NCBI GenBank assembly: GCA_903772945.1
Contig: CAICTM010000057.1
Coordinates: 83,864 to 147,863, forward strand
Source of the DNA: Seminavis robusta
Lineage: Eukaryota; Bacillariophyta; Bacillariophyceae; Naviculales; Naviculaceae
Reading direction: 5' to 3'
DNA: 64,000 nt
Every line of letters begins with the position of its first letter. Positions within the stretch are counted from its first letter, which is position 1. Below are positions 52,638 to 64,000 of the stretch, one piece after another. The position numbers and the translations under genes were made by a program. Under the pieces are notes generated by a model. It saw nothing but the letters and a program-made list of their open reading frames with translations, did not search any database and was not told where the DNA came from.

Positions 52638-54496
52638 TATGTGGCAACGTTAATTAATTCTCTGGTCAGCTCAATTTATTTGCATTTTACTCTGCAGTTG
52701 CTTCAAATCTGTTTCTGCCGAAAAGAAGGCACTCCTGAGTAATCAGATTTCTGAACTTGAAAACGGCGTTTGCTTGGAACAATTCTTACATGTAGGTTGC
52801 CCAGGAAACATACGATACCCAGATTACTACCGTACATGTAACTGCACCGGTGCATGCAGTAGTTCTAGCTGTGCTGGACCAAAAACAGATGCGCTGTTGC
52901 TCGTGCTGTCTCTTCCTTTCATATCCAAGGCCTCTTGCCTACCGTAGCTAGCTAGGTTAGGTCGTATCCTTTTCCAAGCAGAGGGGGGCAACTCTCTCCG
53001 TCCCCAGTGCTTGGCCAATAGAGAAGACTTGCTACGACTTTATGGGGGGGTTAGGCAGCAGCGCGGGGAGGGAAAAGAAAAAAAAAAGGGAGAGGGTTAT
53101 CGGTTGAGTTCCGAATTCCCGTTTGAGAGCAGGCAGGGCTAATGATCCGGTCACGAAAATGCCAGTAATTAACCAAGAAGAGGGGAAACGGCAATGACCT
53201 GGTATTCCCCCCCATGTCCTTTAAGTATCCAACCATGGGTAAGACGTCCGAAGAACAATAATATGTCAGCAAACACATCACAACTGCCATCAACCGAATT
53301 CAAATCGCTGGAATCTTCAACGGCTAATCACTTTCGCTCCTTTCCTTGGCTCGCACCAAACCTTCCCACAAATTCAAATCAAGGAGCCAACCTCCGAAAA
53401 CCATCGCAAGGTACAACTGTAAGTGATTGATTGTTGTTTGTTTCGATAAAGATTGACAATGGCGGTTGTTTGTTCGCAATAGCTCATGATATTTCTACTG
53501 CTACTACTGTTACTATGGATAAAGAACGTTCGATCGCTCCGTCGTATCGCTCGCTGGATATACCATCGCTCGAAACTCGGTGCAGCTCGGAAACTCGGCG
53601 CAGCTCGGAAACTCAGTGCAACCACTGCTCTGTTGTGGTGACACGACAACAACAACCACTACTACCTTGTGCTTTGCTTGGTGCCTTCAAGTCAGCGTCT
53701 ACATGGGTAGGGGCACGTACTGCTGGCAACAATAGATCGCTACTGCCACAACTCGCGAAAATCAAACCTCGCTGGATTACAACGCCGGATTACAACAAAT
53801 CGTCGACAATGAGGATCCCACTACTTCTCCCGCCTTCTCCAATGGCTGCAAAGTGCAACAGATACCCATTCAATGAGTGAGGGTAACAAGGCAAGGATTC
53901 ACCTGCAAGTATTCATTTGTGGGTACAACAGGATGAGGAGGATAACTTCTGTTTGGCAACAAGAAACCTGGAAGTGACTGTTCTTGAGGAGTTGATATGC
54001 AAGGAGCATGCAAGCCACTTCCTCCTTCCATGACCGACATCATGGATTACATGCTTGGTCAGGCCTTCAGAAAAGTCCAAATGGTTCAGAGCTGTTGTCT
54101 CCACTCTTTCTGAAATGTTGGAGTCACCACATCCCGCTGGCTGTGAAAGGAAGGACATCTCATTGAGTGCATCTATTGGTTAGTGAGGGAAAGGATCAGT
54201 GAGAGCTATGAGGTTTCCTCCCTTGAAGGACAGTTTTATATGGATGCTTGGCATTTTTATTGTTGCCGCTGGTATGACAATGAGAAGATTACTTCCTTCC
54301 AGGAATTGGCTGAGCTGAGTGAGAGTATGGTTATTGATTTCATTGGCAATGATTCAGATGATGAGTGAGACTATGGTTGATGATTTCATTGGCAATATGT
54401 AAGTTACTTTCTAAATTAGAGATGAATTTGATGTACCTAAAGAGTTGTTGCTGTTGTTGCTTATGCCTGATATCCATTCAATCGAGTTTACAGTCA
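52638..54496. other. Intergenic, no gene recognised
   Basis: About 1.86 kb. ORFs at 53431-53880 and elsewhere lack domains; a CAGCTCGGAAACTCGG unit is tandemly repeated near 53580-53620, and an A run lies near 53080. No supported gene. Confidence 0.35.
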
Positions 54497-57344
54497 TCAT
54501 GAGGTGGTCTTCCTCTCGTTAGTCAACCACTGGCAGTATCTCTGACAGCAGCCAATCGGTGGAGGTTGATGGAAAGGATTTGGCAGTATTGGTTGGAATC
54601 TTTGCTGCATCTGTAAGTGGAGTTGCATCATTTGAATCTGTTGTTGTCTGTATAGAAGCAGGTTACCAACATAAGCATTTCTTGTTTGTGCCAGAGGAGC
54701 TGCTTGTGGTGGTGGATTGGGTGGTGGAGGCTGGAGCAGTGGAACCGGCTGTGTTGTGGTTGTGGTTGTGGTGGAGGTTGTTGCTGTGGTTGAGGTTGAG
54801 GTTGTGAAACTGGAACTGGACTGGTGCAAGCTGCACACAAACAGCAATCATTTGGTGCATACTTTTGTCTCTTTGGTTTGAATGAAACAATGAAGTCTGA
54901 AAAGAATCTCTCTCCAGTGTCAGGTGGCAATGGCTCTGCATTTGGGAAGGGGCATCCACACCAGCAGCTTCTGCTAGCTCATTCAGGTAAGCCAACTCTG
55001 AGTGGTTCCAGTATGGAACAACCTTTTCCCAACCAGCTGGCATTGACCTCCTTTCATCCACACTGATTCTTGACAGGAAGGCTCTCTTGTCTATCTTGAG
55101 GTTGTATCTAGCAGTGCCAGCAAGATTGAGTGCGTCAGCAAGAGACCTCCTCATTCCACTATTAGCAAAGTGAGCAAACTTGTCATGGAAAGCCTCTAAC
55201 TTTGACTCTCCTCTCTTTGACAGATACTCTGGGAGATTGTGCTTGGAATTGGGAGATGGCTGGATTGTGTCATACATTTGCTCCAGTGGCAGTGGATCAG
55301 CCAGGTGAGGGGCTTTGTCAATACAGTTCTCTACTGCTGGCTTGGTATCTTGAGTGAACAAGGTGTAGTTCTTGGCTGGATCAGTCTGCCCTGTCCTGGC
55401 TGGCTACCATCACTGGCAGTAACCTTGTATCTGCAGAACCACTGTTGCAACTTCTGTCTCATGTCTCAGGTTCTCTCATCTTCTTTCTTAGAAACTTGGA
55501 GTACCTGTCTCTGAAGACCTTGGAGGCTTGCATTTCGGAGATCTCAGGCATGGAGTAGTGCTTGCCATTGGGGGACAAGAGACCATTCTTCAATGCATGC
55601 AGCAGCTTCTCATAGTCATCCGGTGAGTAGACATAAAGGCAATCCAAGAGGTCTGTGAGTGCTTGAGAGTAATCGATGTGTCCTTTTCTCAATGTTGACA
55701 GTATCCTTTTTTCATAATGAAACAGACCAAGCCTTCCTTCAATTCCTGGGAAGAGTATCTCCCAGTAGTCATCCTTGTGGGGCCATGTGTCGCTGTACAT
55801 GGCAGCAGGGTTGAAGTTGGTCCTCCTAGCCAGCTGCATGGCAGCATGGGAGAGTGGATTGTCTTGTGGTGGGAACAAGCACAGCAGAGGCAATCTCACC
55901 AGTCTCTGTGGCAGCATCCCAAACAGCAGCAGCACCAAGACTTCTGCTGTAGTTCTTGATCACCTGAAAGGTATGGTCTTGGCAGAAGATCCCTTTGTTG
56001 CACTTTACACTTTGGATTTCTCTTGTGTGCCTGTCATTGTCACTAATCCTCCATGCATTCCTGTTGGTAGCAGACGCCGCATCATACATGTCACGGATGG
56101 TCTCACCAAGGGGAGGAAACAGTCTAATGTAAGTCCCATCCTTTGAACAAAGGGATCTGGTTCAGTCTCAGTTCCCTCCCAATAGGAGTAGTATGACATC
56201 ATCTTTCTAATGTACTCCCTGTTGATTGCATTGTAGATGAGGCGGCTGCAGAGTTCCGCCATTGCCATAGGTCAACATGATGTCTTCAAAAGCCTCTGTG
56301 GCAGTTCTCTGCAAGTGGCATGTTTTGTTTGGCAGGGCATACTTGGAGTCCACAGGATAGAGCAGGGCTGCATGCTGTGGGATGGTGCACAAGACCTCTG
56401 CACTGTTGGCTTTGAAGACTCTCTTGCAGCACCGGCACTCCATTTCCATAACCATGCACCAAGATGGAGGTCCGGTGAGTCCAAATAGTGTGTAAGAGAG
56501 TCTTGTTTCTTGACCAATTTGTCCTTATATTCTTGAGTTTGCCAGAGCATCTCACGATCAGGACAAGCCACAGTGATTCCACACCTGTTCCAGTCTACAA
56601 GGAGGAGTTTCTGGCCAACAATGGAGTAATAGTGAGGGGATTTGAATTGCTCCTTTGTGGATGGAACTGTCATGGTGAGTCCTTCAAAGTGTTGGCTGAT
56701 TATGTCTTGATTCCTTGTGCTGGTAATGGATTCTGACACTGCTTCTGCCATTGCTACCATTGCCAGTGGTGCTCCTTTCTTCTTGTGACTTTCCACAAAG
56801 GCAGTATCCTTCACAAGAGCTGTGACTCTTTTACACAGAGCAGCTGGAGTGGACATTGCTTCCTTTTCCTGCTGCCGGCTCTGCTTTGGTGTCTTGGCTG
56901 TGTTTGTTCTAGCAGCGAAGAAGGCCTCTCCATTCTCCTTTGTTGAGTGCTTCCAACTTCCTCTCTCATTCAGTGAAGAGGAGCACTGAAATGCCTTGTG
57001 AGTCTCCTGCTCTCTCTGAAGGTTTCCATTGTGAGCTCATTCAGAGGTCCTCTTCCTCTTGTTATTGTATTCTTAATACAGAAGACAGAGTGTGACCTTT
57101 TGGGGACTCTGAGACCACAATGTCTGGCCTTACAGATGATACAGCTCTTCAGTGGATCAAACACTTCTGCTGCCTCTCCTCCCAGTGTTGTTTGTGGTCC
57201 TTCTTCTCTCGCTCTCTTGGAGGATCTGTTGTTGTTGTGGCTGTTGGCGGCGAGTTGAAATGCCCTCTTCTGTTGGGACTTTCTCTGTTGACTTTGACAG
57301 CCCATTCCTCCTCCATTGTGGGTGGTAGCTTCTGTTGTTGTCAT
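54497..57344 (-). pseudogene. DDE-type transposase relic with C2 zinc motif, many frameshifts
   Basis: Reading leftwards from the ATG at 57344, successive frames carry parts of one protein. SCIICKARHCGLRVPKRSHSVFC is a zinc-finger-like start; then VDWNRCGITVACPDREML, then CRCCKRVFKANSAEV with TCHLQRTATEAFEDIMLTYGNG, then LIYNAINREYIRKM, then MYDAASATNRNAWRISDNDRH with GIFCQDHTFQVIKNY. Next is MYSDTWPHKDDYWEILFPG with GRLGLFHYEKRI, and then EQMYDTIQPSPNSKHNLPEYL with WEKVVPYWNHSELAYLNEL. DHTFQV and DTWP...GLFHYEKR resemble the Asp-containing strands of MULE-like DDE transposases. At least six frame changes are needed. A similar family is recalled from other algal genomes as hypothetical proteins. 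Element ends and TIRs were not found. Confidence 0.6.
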
Positions 57345-58098
57345 GGTCGTCTTTTGCTGCTGCTACTCGCTTGTTTGGCTGGGAAAATGACTGTCGAGTG
57401 GAGAAGAAGAGCGCCATCGTCGCGATCGATCGGCTTTCACGGAATCTTTCTTTCGCGAAAACAGAAACAAGAAATTTGGAACTTTATAGCACAGTTTCCC
57501 TGTAAATATTTATAGACGGTACGTTAAGTATATTTGAATCTTTCATGACGCACTTGCTGATGTATTAGCTTGATTAGCCAATCACATTACTGCTTTCTGC
57601 CGCTTTCGCCCTGGTACTCTAGCTCTAGCTAGCTAGCTAGACTAGCCACAGACAGTATTTGCAATCCCAAGTTTCTCATCCCGCCTCCCCCATCCCTAAA
57701 TCCGATTTTGTCGACGGACGGACTGCATGGTACTATTTTACTATAGATGCAATGGATAGCGATACTTAGGCATTGCGCACCCTAGATAGTTGGAATAAGA
57801 CTTTAGATAACCAAAATCTCTATAGTGTTTCAGTACTAGCTCCCTCTCGACAAAACGTTGAACAATTAGGCAACCTTTTGGAATAACATCAACAGAGCTG
57901 AAGAGAGGATAAGAGGCGGAGGTGCGCAACACGTGATGCTCACATTTCCAACCACAATCCAACGAACGTTGTTGGTGGCTTCCGCCGTCCTTGATAATGC
58001 TGCCAGCTCCATTTCCTGTTAAATATTTGATATCTGAGTCCCTCAACAAGGTTGGACAAGGACAGCAAGTCTACTCGTAACAACAAGCGTGTGTAAAG
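57345..58098. other. Intergenic, no gene recognised
   Basis: About 750 bases with a TAGCTAGCTAGCTAG run near 57625-57640. Upstream region of the small membrane protein at 58099. Confidence 0.35.
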
Positions 58099-58548
58099 AT
58101 GGGCCGTAGTAGTCGAAGACAACGACGAGAGAAAGAGGAGCATGATGATTCCGATGACAACGAGGACGAACAAGCGTACACCTACACACTGATGCCAGAC
58201 ACCAAGTCCCCCTTTTCCTGCTGTTGCATCTGCTACAGATACCTACTAGACATATGCATGGTCCTGGCATTGGCTCCGTTTGTTGTCAACTGCATACTCG
58301 AAGCCATTATACATCTGATAACGTTCGACTGGAAGAACATAACGTGGGGGAAATCCATTCTGGCAATCTTGGCCGTTTCAATTTGGTTTGGACTGGCGGC
58401 TTTTGGAGTCTTGTGCTGCATCGCCGTTATGAGAAAAGGTGTGTTCACAAGGAGGCTTCGACAAAAACGAAAGGACGAAGATGAGGCCGAACGGCTGGCA
58501 AAATCACAATCAGAGATAGCCGAGACACCGGATGATGCAATGGCATGA
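58099..58548 (+). CDS. Hypothetical two-span membrane protein
   Basis: 149 residues from an ATG in good context (AAAGATGGGC). A basic then acidic N-terminus (MGRSSRRQRREKEEHDDSDD), a short Cys cluster (FSCCCICYRYLLDIC), two hydrophobic spans (about 45-72 and 85-112) and a charged Arg/Lys/Glu C-terminus. No family recognised. A small membrane protein with both ends cytosolic is the simplest reading. The Cys cluster just before the first span could be palmitoylated, which is inference. Confidence 0.55.
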   Translation: MGRSSRRQRREKEEHDDSDDNEDEQAYTYTLMPDTKSPFSCCCICYRYLLDICMVLALAPFVVNCILEAIIHLITFDWKNITWGKSILAILAVSIWFGLAAFGVLCCIAVMRKGVFTRRLRQKRKDEDEAERLAKSQSEIAETPDDAMA

Positions 58549-59536
58549 TAGAGACCTGCACCCAGAATCGACTCGACTCGACTCGAATACGGGTGGACAG
58601 GAAAACCTTCCTGATGATACCTATTCCGACTTGATTCGATTCAACTCATGTCGTCGATGCGGCAAGGATATCAGAGCTGATATTATTTCAAAAGGCTGGA
58701 CCTTGGTACCCACAGCTCTGGATGGTTCAAGACCGCATAAACGCACCACATCTGTATTTAGAATTTTCATATATTTTTTAACATTAGCAAATAATTACTC
58801 TTCCAATTGAAACCATGGATCTGAACGAAGATGGTTTTACTGGAGAGGCGCTGCCCTGTTGGAATACGACAACTAGTTGGGCCATGGATCAGTAAAAACT
58901 AATTTGAAGAGTACAAACAAATATGGTACCAGCAATGATGGATTCAAAAGGAAGGATGGTGAGAGGGAACATACGAGTGCTCAGGTGACAACAATGGAGA
59001 TTGACCAGTGCTACCGTATCTGAAGTAAGCGGCCAATGGGTCTTGGGTCGACAAGCGAGTCACAAGTCTAAGCCTCTGGAGATGCACACATATCTGTTTT
59101 CCTGGCAGAAAGCCGAAATCAATTTCTATGCGAGCAATGAGATAAGAGAGTCAGACTCCAGGAGAATCCAGACAACAAGCACATTTGTAACACCACCTCA
59201 ACAATGCCACAGAAACCTAGAGATTACTTCAGAGGTGGTCAGCCGCCCCAGTTTTTCCTGACCTCCACTCTGGACTGTGCATAGCTCTAGCTAGACTGCT
59301 CGACGGTGGAAAAGGTGGAGGCAGTAGTTAGCTCTAACCCTTATAAATCTGACGCGAGCCCGATCATTGTTCGCTAACTAAGTATCAAGCAACGAATAAA
59401 AAGTATCCAAATGCGTTGGATCCGGTGGCCGGCCTGCGTCCCGAAGGAGAAACCAAACAGCGACGGCAAAGAGGACCAAGAGCTTTGCGTTGTCGTTGAC
59501 ACTTCTGTATCTCTCTCAACCTTGCTAACCTTGACC
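58549..59536. other. Intergenic, no gene recognised
   Basis: About 990 bases; includes GACTCGACTCGACTCGA near 58568 and no supported gene. The frame of the next gene is open upstream to an ATG at 59411. Confidence 0.35.
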
Positions 59537-60012
59537 ATGTTCGACGTAATCCCAACACCAATTGTCACAGGTACCCTTGGGTACATCCTGCTCTGCTTCT
59601 TGGGCCTTGGCGGTGTGTTTGGTTCAAGAGCAGTAGGCGTAATGGACAAGGATGAAGCAGCGTGAGTCAAGATGGATCGCTCGCCGAGGGATACGAATTG
59701 GTTTGAGTCTTGCTGTGGGCGCTAACACTGGTCTCTTCGTTCTTTTTCAAACCAGAATCGGAAATGTTGTTGTCTGTATTGCATCATTCGGAATGTGGCT
59801 ATTCTGGTACGTTTGCTCTTCAGACAAAGAGTTTTGTTTAGCGAAGGCAGTTTTGCCGTGGTTGGGCCGCTGGGCCGCTCCTTGATTGCTGTGCTTTGCT
59901 GCGAAAATGGATCTTCTGATGCCTCTTGTGCTTTCTACTCAACTATTTCTTTAGGCTATGTGCTTGGCTACATCAATGGCATCCTCTGATTGCTCCAATA
60001 TACGAAGAGTAG
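59537..60012 (+). CDS. V-type H+-ATPase subunit e, three exons
   Basis: Exons 59537-59661, 59756-59806 and 59955-60012 join in frame to 77 residues, the usual size of V-ATPase subunit e (Vma9/ATP6V0E). Introns are GTGAGT...CCAG (94 nt) and GTACGT...TTTAG (148 nt). The product has two membrane spans (VTGTLGYILLCFLGLGGVFG and VVVCIASFGMWLFWLCAWLH) and the C-terminus HQWHPLIAPIYEE; the MWLFW core and P-L-I-A-P end are characteristic. The subunit is part of the membrane Vo sector that pumps protons into vacuoles and other compartments. No single long frame spans it. An alternative ATG at 59411 would add 42 residues; the ATG at 59537 (ACCATGTTC) fits the family length. Confidence 0.8.
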
Positions 60013-62011
60013 AGACCAGTCTTCAAGGGAATGCAAAAAATCACTCAACAATTCGCAGCAGCGGACAACAATCAAAGAGGAATCCGCCATTGGCCATTCG
60101 TACGGATCGAGATGGCGAGCAGTTGTTTTCTTCACGGAATGACTGCACTTCGAACTTGCATCGCACTGTTGTCCCCACAATCAACAACCCATGATGACTA
60201 TGTCTTTGTGTCTGTTACATACTTCTAAATTAGAGACAATGTCATCCCATTCAATCTTTTTTTGTGCATTGTAGGTGTGTTAGGTTTATTCGAAATACAA
60301 AATTCACCATATAGTTTCCATGCCGCACGTGTTGGCTATTTGAGCTTCTGGAACATGTGCGGCGAGGTGTTCGCCCACTTTCTTCGCGGGTTTCCCGGGC
60401 CAGTCGAGGTACGGGTATAGAGCCTAGAGCTTGGATGCGGCCAGCCCCAGAGCAAGGACAGCTCACCGCACTGTCCGGTACATGTACATGCCAAGACTAT
60501 TCGGAAGCAGACCTTGGGTAAGGACATCTAACGAGGCGTGTTGCCTTCTCGTGCGCGTGTGGGATGAGCTGTGGGATGGCAGATGAGACTTTGAACGTCA
60601 CTTTCTCAACAACTTGACTACTGTACACGAGGTGCACAGAACTTATGGATTCATTCAGTCACTACCGGTACCGGTGCATTTCCTAAGGACCGGTTCACTG
60701 CACCCAATTCGCGGTAAACGGCAAACTCTTTCGAGGGACTGGGAAAAGGAGGAGTAAATATTGTTTGAACAAGGGCTTTTCCGCAGTTGAATACCTTGAC
60801 CAATGCCCTGTCCAACGCCTGAGACCCATCTCCTGGACCTGCCTACACCTCTCCAGCCAAACTCGATATTTTAACGATATCTGGAATCAACGCCTGACTC
60901 TACCGGTACACCCCGGCCGGCCCTACCCGTGTACCGCCCAACTCCATCGCAAACTGGGCTGCTGCAAACCCCACCACTGTGCCATCTTCTGAAACCAGCC
61001 CGTCTATTCCTGGAACCACTCTGGGCAAGCTCAGGAGAGGACCGGCATTGCCCAAGTTTCTTAGGACCACAAACGTTCTAGTTCCACTCCAGCCATGATT
61101 TCGCACATTAAAGAAGCAGCTTCCTTCATTTATCATCACTCAAATGCAGTTCAGCCTCGTTCATGTTCATGGCGTGAATGCAGCACAACAGAGCCGTTCA
61201 GGTTCACATGCTGAAGAGACCTATCGGTACAGTACAGTACTGGTACGATACCGGTCCGTAGATAGCGGCTCGCAGCGGGTGCGGATAGAAGTTGGTTCGT
61301 CAGGAATGATTTCGATTCAATCTCCAATCGAACGGAATCGATCGCAATCGAATTGAATCGATCATTCAATCCGCGAAGCAGGTAAGTTGACTTCTTCCAC
61401 TTCCGCCGAGCTGCTCGCAAGCTCGAGCCATAGGAGGCTGCTGACGTCGTGAAGACCCCTCACGTGAAAGGCATCTTGCAAGTCCAAGACTACTAGTAGT
61501 GTATATTTCCCGGGTTACCAAGGCCCAAGTAACACACAATACATGAGGGAGCGGCCGGTTGCTCGGTCAATGAACCGGATGTTGAAGGCAAGTCGGCCCA
61601 TCTCTATCACCACAGCAACGCATCAATAGGAGACCACTCTCTAGCTATCGGTAGATAGCCTAGCTCTTCCCATGTGCTGTTGGGGTGATAAGATTGGTCA
61701 GGTTAGGGTTACGGGAACCTTTTTGGTTCCGGTTACTTATTACTAGCTAGCTAGTACCGTACTGATAGTACACTCTACCAGTGGTACCATACACTGTTAC
61801 AACCCACAACACTACCATGTCACTGGAACCTGAGCTGATAGATCTCCCACACTTCCGCGCGTGTCAAGCGTTCCTACAATAATGTCTTTTCCCTTGTCTC
61901 ACACAACATCAAACATCAAACATCATTGAGAATAATATTGACAAAACCTATCCGCATTCGTACTCGTAGATTGAATCATTCTACACGGAGACTACTATTT
62001 AGTACTCTAAG
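60013..62011. other. Intergenic 2 kb, no gene recognised
   Basis: Many CCGGTACCGG, AGTACAGTAC and TACATGTACATG palindromes (60480, 60665, 61225, 61755-61790). Frames at 60765-61139 lack domains. An AATCGAATCG-type run lies at 61310-61365. No supported gene. Confidence 0.35.
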
Positions 62012-62373
62012 AGCATGCAATACCCGGGTACCCCAAATCACAAACTATTTGACCTAAGCAATCTATTATCGCCAGCCAACCATGTGTCATTGAGTCCAGT
62101 GAGTCAAATGCGTCAAATGCGATTTGGGTTGAGTAAGCTCCAACGCAAATCGGAACTGTATGCGCAAGCCCAACAGCCGACCCAAACCCATTTGACTCAT
62201 TGGATCCAAATTTACTTAAGGAGAAGAATTGCCACATCGGCAATTACGTCATTCTAACATCACAATAGGAGCGTTGAGGTTCTCTTTGTCGCGCAAGCAT
62301 AGCCGGGCACCGAGGATGTCAAGCTTTCGCCTGTATGGGATTTGTGATTTGGGGTACCCTGGTATTGCATGCT
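62012..62373. mobile_element. MITE with 33-bp terminal inverted repeats and CTAAG target duplication
   Basis: The left arm 62012-62044 starts AGCATGCAATACC and ends CCCCAAATCACAAA; the right arm 62341-62373 is its inverted copy with one mismatch. CTAAG flanks both sides (62007-62011 and 62374-62378). The 296-bp core has no coding capacity. Confidence 0.88.
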
Positions 62374-63054
62374 CTAAGGTATAGGTTTGTCTGCAATGGC
62401 CTCTACTACAGGCTCTTCCTTCCACAAATTGCTTCCACTTCCCACACAGCCATCTGAAGGAAGGTCATCAATTTTTGCATGCGTGGGATCATCCTACATA
62501 AGTACAAGAATAATGCATCCTGGGGTAATAGATAGTAGAGTCAGATGAGGTGAAAGTATCCTGCGAAAACATGACCTGCGAGTGAGCGGCAATTGTTTCA
62601 ACCTTTCAAGAAGCAGAGAGGAGGCGACATTCTGAAGCCTGCACAGCCACAACGTCAGTGACCTGGCGACCTGGTTGCTTGCCGGTACTAGTACTACTTC
62701 TTCTACTGGCACATGTACTACTAGCTAATACATGTAGCCACTCCATTGGCTACATAAACCTACTAGACTACATAGCCGCCTACTACTACTAGCTAGTAGG
62801 CATGTACTGAGTAGAGAGGAAGTGCCTGCCAACAGAGCCAGGCAACGAGCAATAGACAATTATTCTCCTTGCTCTTGCCGTTCCCATAAGTACTTCGTAC
62901 GTACCTCATTCCTCATGGGTCAATGTCTACAATAACTCCTGTTTCAGGAGCGTGCCTCAATCGTGGATGATGGGCAGTCGTGAGTGACGTCAGAACTTCA
63001 CGCCGGGCGGGAATCACGTATGACGCCGGCAGTACCAGTGAGAACTCTAAGAGA
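62374..63054. other. Intergenic, no gene recognised
   Basis: About 680 bases with CTAGTAGTACTACTAG-type palindromes near 62690-62800. No supported gene. Confidence 0.35.
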
Positions 63055-63270
63055 TTAGGGTCGGGTTTCAAACCCGACCCTAATTTAGGGACGGTTTTCA
63101 AAACCAATACAAATTAGGGACGGGTTTCGGAATCCGACCCTAATTTTTAGGGACGTTTTTGAAACCCGACCCTATTTTCAAAATCCGTCCCTAATTCCGA
63201 AAACCGTCCCTAATTTAGGGTCGAATTTGGGGTTGGATTTAGGGACGGGTTTCAAAAACGTCCCTAAATT
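63055..63270. repeat. Second array of TTAGGG-flanked foldback units
   Basis: About five to six inverted units. The first (63055-63083) is the half-site TTAGGGTCGGGTTT plus its complement, fully paired; others use GGGACGG or GGGACGT stems with partial pairing. The outer TTAGGG/CCCTAA and inner GTTT/AAAC arms are the same as in the array at 14911, but the stem bases differ. Confidence 0.85.
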
Positions 63271-63498
63271 GTTTGCTGCTATCACCATGACCATGACCAT
63301 CCTCCGTCCTCTACTCCATCAATAGGGGGTTTTAGATTAATTACAACCCCATCCGCTACTAGATTTCTCTGTAGAATAAGTACCAGCAGGGTAAATGGCT
63401 TTCATGTGTTAGCTGCCGTTGTTCATCGTGGATAGAGCGGAGCGATGGTACTCCCCGTGGCGATGGCACTCCACCAATAGCGATGACACTCCACTCGA

Positions 63499-64000
63499 TG
63501 TTGGAGGAAATATACCTGACACCTCTTTACTATTGACTCGTGTATTAATCATCTAGTCCGGTTCGCATGCAAATTCATCATGCAAGGAACCGAGGGAGTT
63601 TTAGGTCTAAAGTGTTACGGGGGTCCTTATATCCAATTCAATCACAAGAATTGCTATGCACCACCAGAAAATCCTCACTTTTGCTTTCAGCTTAATCTAA
63701 AACCAAATTACTCCCAATAAGCTCAGTATTACTAGCAAACAACACTGAAAAGCAAAAGTCTCATCTCGAGTTCGAAGAGTCAACACTCAGATTGATATCA
63801 TCAAGTTGACCTAAAGTATACAATACCAAGATGTATAAGTGAGAACACCTGCACAGAGGAGAGGTGCGAAAAATCAGCCTCTAGCCACACTATCAGCATC
63901 GAAAAGCCTCTAACAGGAAAGAGGTGCGTGCGCGGGAAGATTCCCATCTTCAATCCAATTCGAGTCACAGATCGATCTACAGTTTCCGGCCGGAACTACG
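63499..64000 (+). repeat. Copia-family LTR, start only
   Basis: Begins TGTTGGAGGAAATATACC and matches, in reverse orientation, the LTR that ends at 18935. It keeps the internal foldback (CTTTTGCTTTCAG / CTGAAAAGCAAAAG) and the block TTTCCGGCCGGAACT near 63984. It runs out of the window, so whether a full element follows is unknown. Confidence 0.8.

Noticed and set aside
53431-53880. 149-codon + strand ORF
   Set aside because: Low complexity with a tandem CAGCTCGGAAACT-type repeat and no recognised domain.
60900-61139. 79-codon minus-strand ORF with a Gly/Val-rich sequence
   Set aside because: No family recognised and it begins in a region of simple palindromes.

Overview
The window looks like nuclear DNA of a photosynthetic stramenopile, most likely a pennate diatom of the Seminavis kind (the genus is inference). 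Direct evidence: short GT-AG introns interrupt otherwise perfect protein families (MORC-like ATPase, methionyl-tRNA synthetase, PLAC8, cationic amino-acid transporter, V-ATPase subunit e). Three proteins begin with a hydrophobic signal followed by a Phe-containing motif of the diatom plastid-targeting type. Degenerate Ty1/copia and Ty3/gypsy retrotransposons lie between gene islands. Starts were set at ATG codons; several of the longest open frames begin at GTG or TTG and were trimmed.

Layout. 0-11.4 kb is a compact gene island: the tail of an ADP-ribose/CDP-alcohol diphosphatase, an LtrA-like membrane protein on the minus strand, a second full diphosphatase, a three-exon MORC-type ATPase and a three-exon methionyl-tRNA synthetase. 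11.7-22 kb is accessory DNA: direct repeats with hairpin modules around a frameshifted coiled-coil gene, a 51-bp tandem duplication, an array of TTAGGG-flanked foldbacks, a degenerate copia element carrying a nested solo gypsy LTR, and a tyrosine-recombinase gene cut by that copia element. 22-37 kb is a second island: an SR-rich protein with a C-terminal zinc-ribbon-like domain, a DoxX-like membrane protein, a SNAPc4/Myb-like factor, a plastid-type YqgE/AlgH protein and a 2,135-residue acidic serine-rich protein. 37.8-42.4 kb is a decayed gypsy element with both LTRs, followed by a 421-bp TIR element. 44-53 kb is a third island: an NTF2-like secreted or plastid protein, two PLAC8 genes, a SET-like protein and an amino-acid transporter. 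54.5-57.3 kb holds a heavily frameshifted DDE-type transposase relic. 58-60 kb has a small membrane protein and a three-exon V-ATPase subunit e of 77 residues. 60-64 kb is mostly non-coding, with a 362-bp MITE with a 5-bp target duplication, a second foldback array and the start of another copia LTR.

The genes are ordinary housekeeping, membrane and chromatin or transcription functions and form no evident pathway. The most unusual signal is the pair of foldback arrays at 14.9 and 63.1 kb. They share an architecture (TTAGGG outer arms, GTTT/AAAC inner arms) but carry different stem sequences that remain self-complementary, as expected if pairing, not sequence, is what persists.
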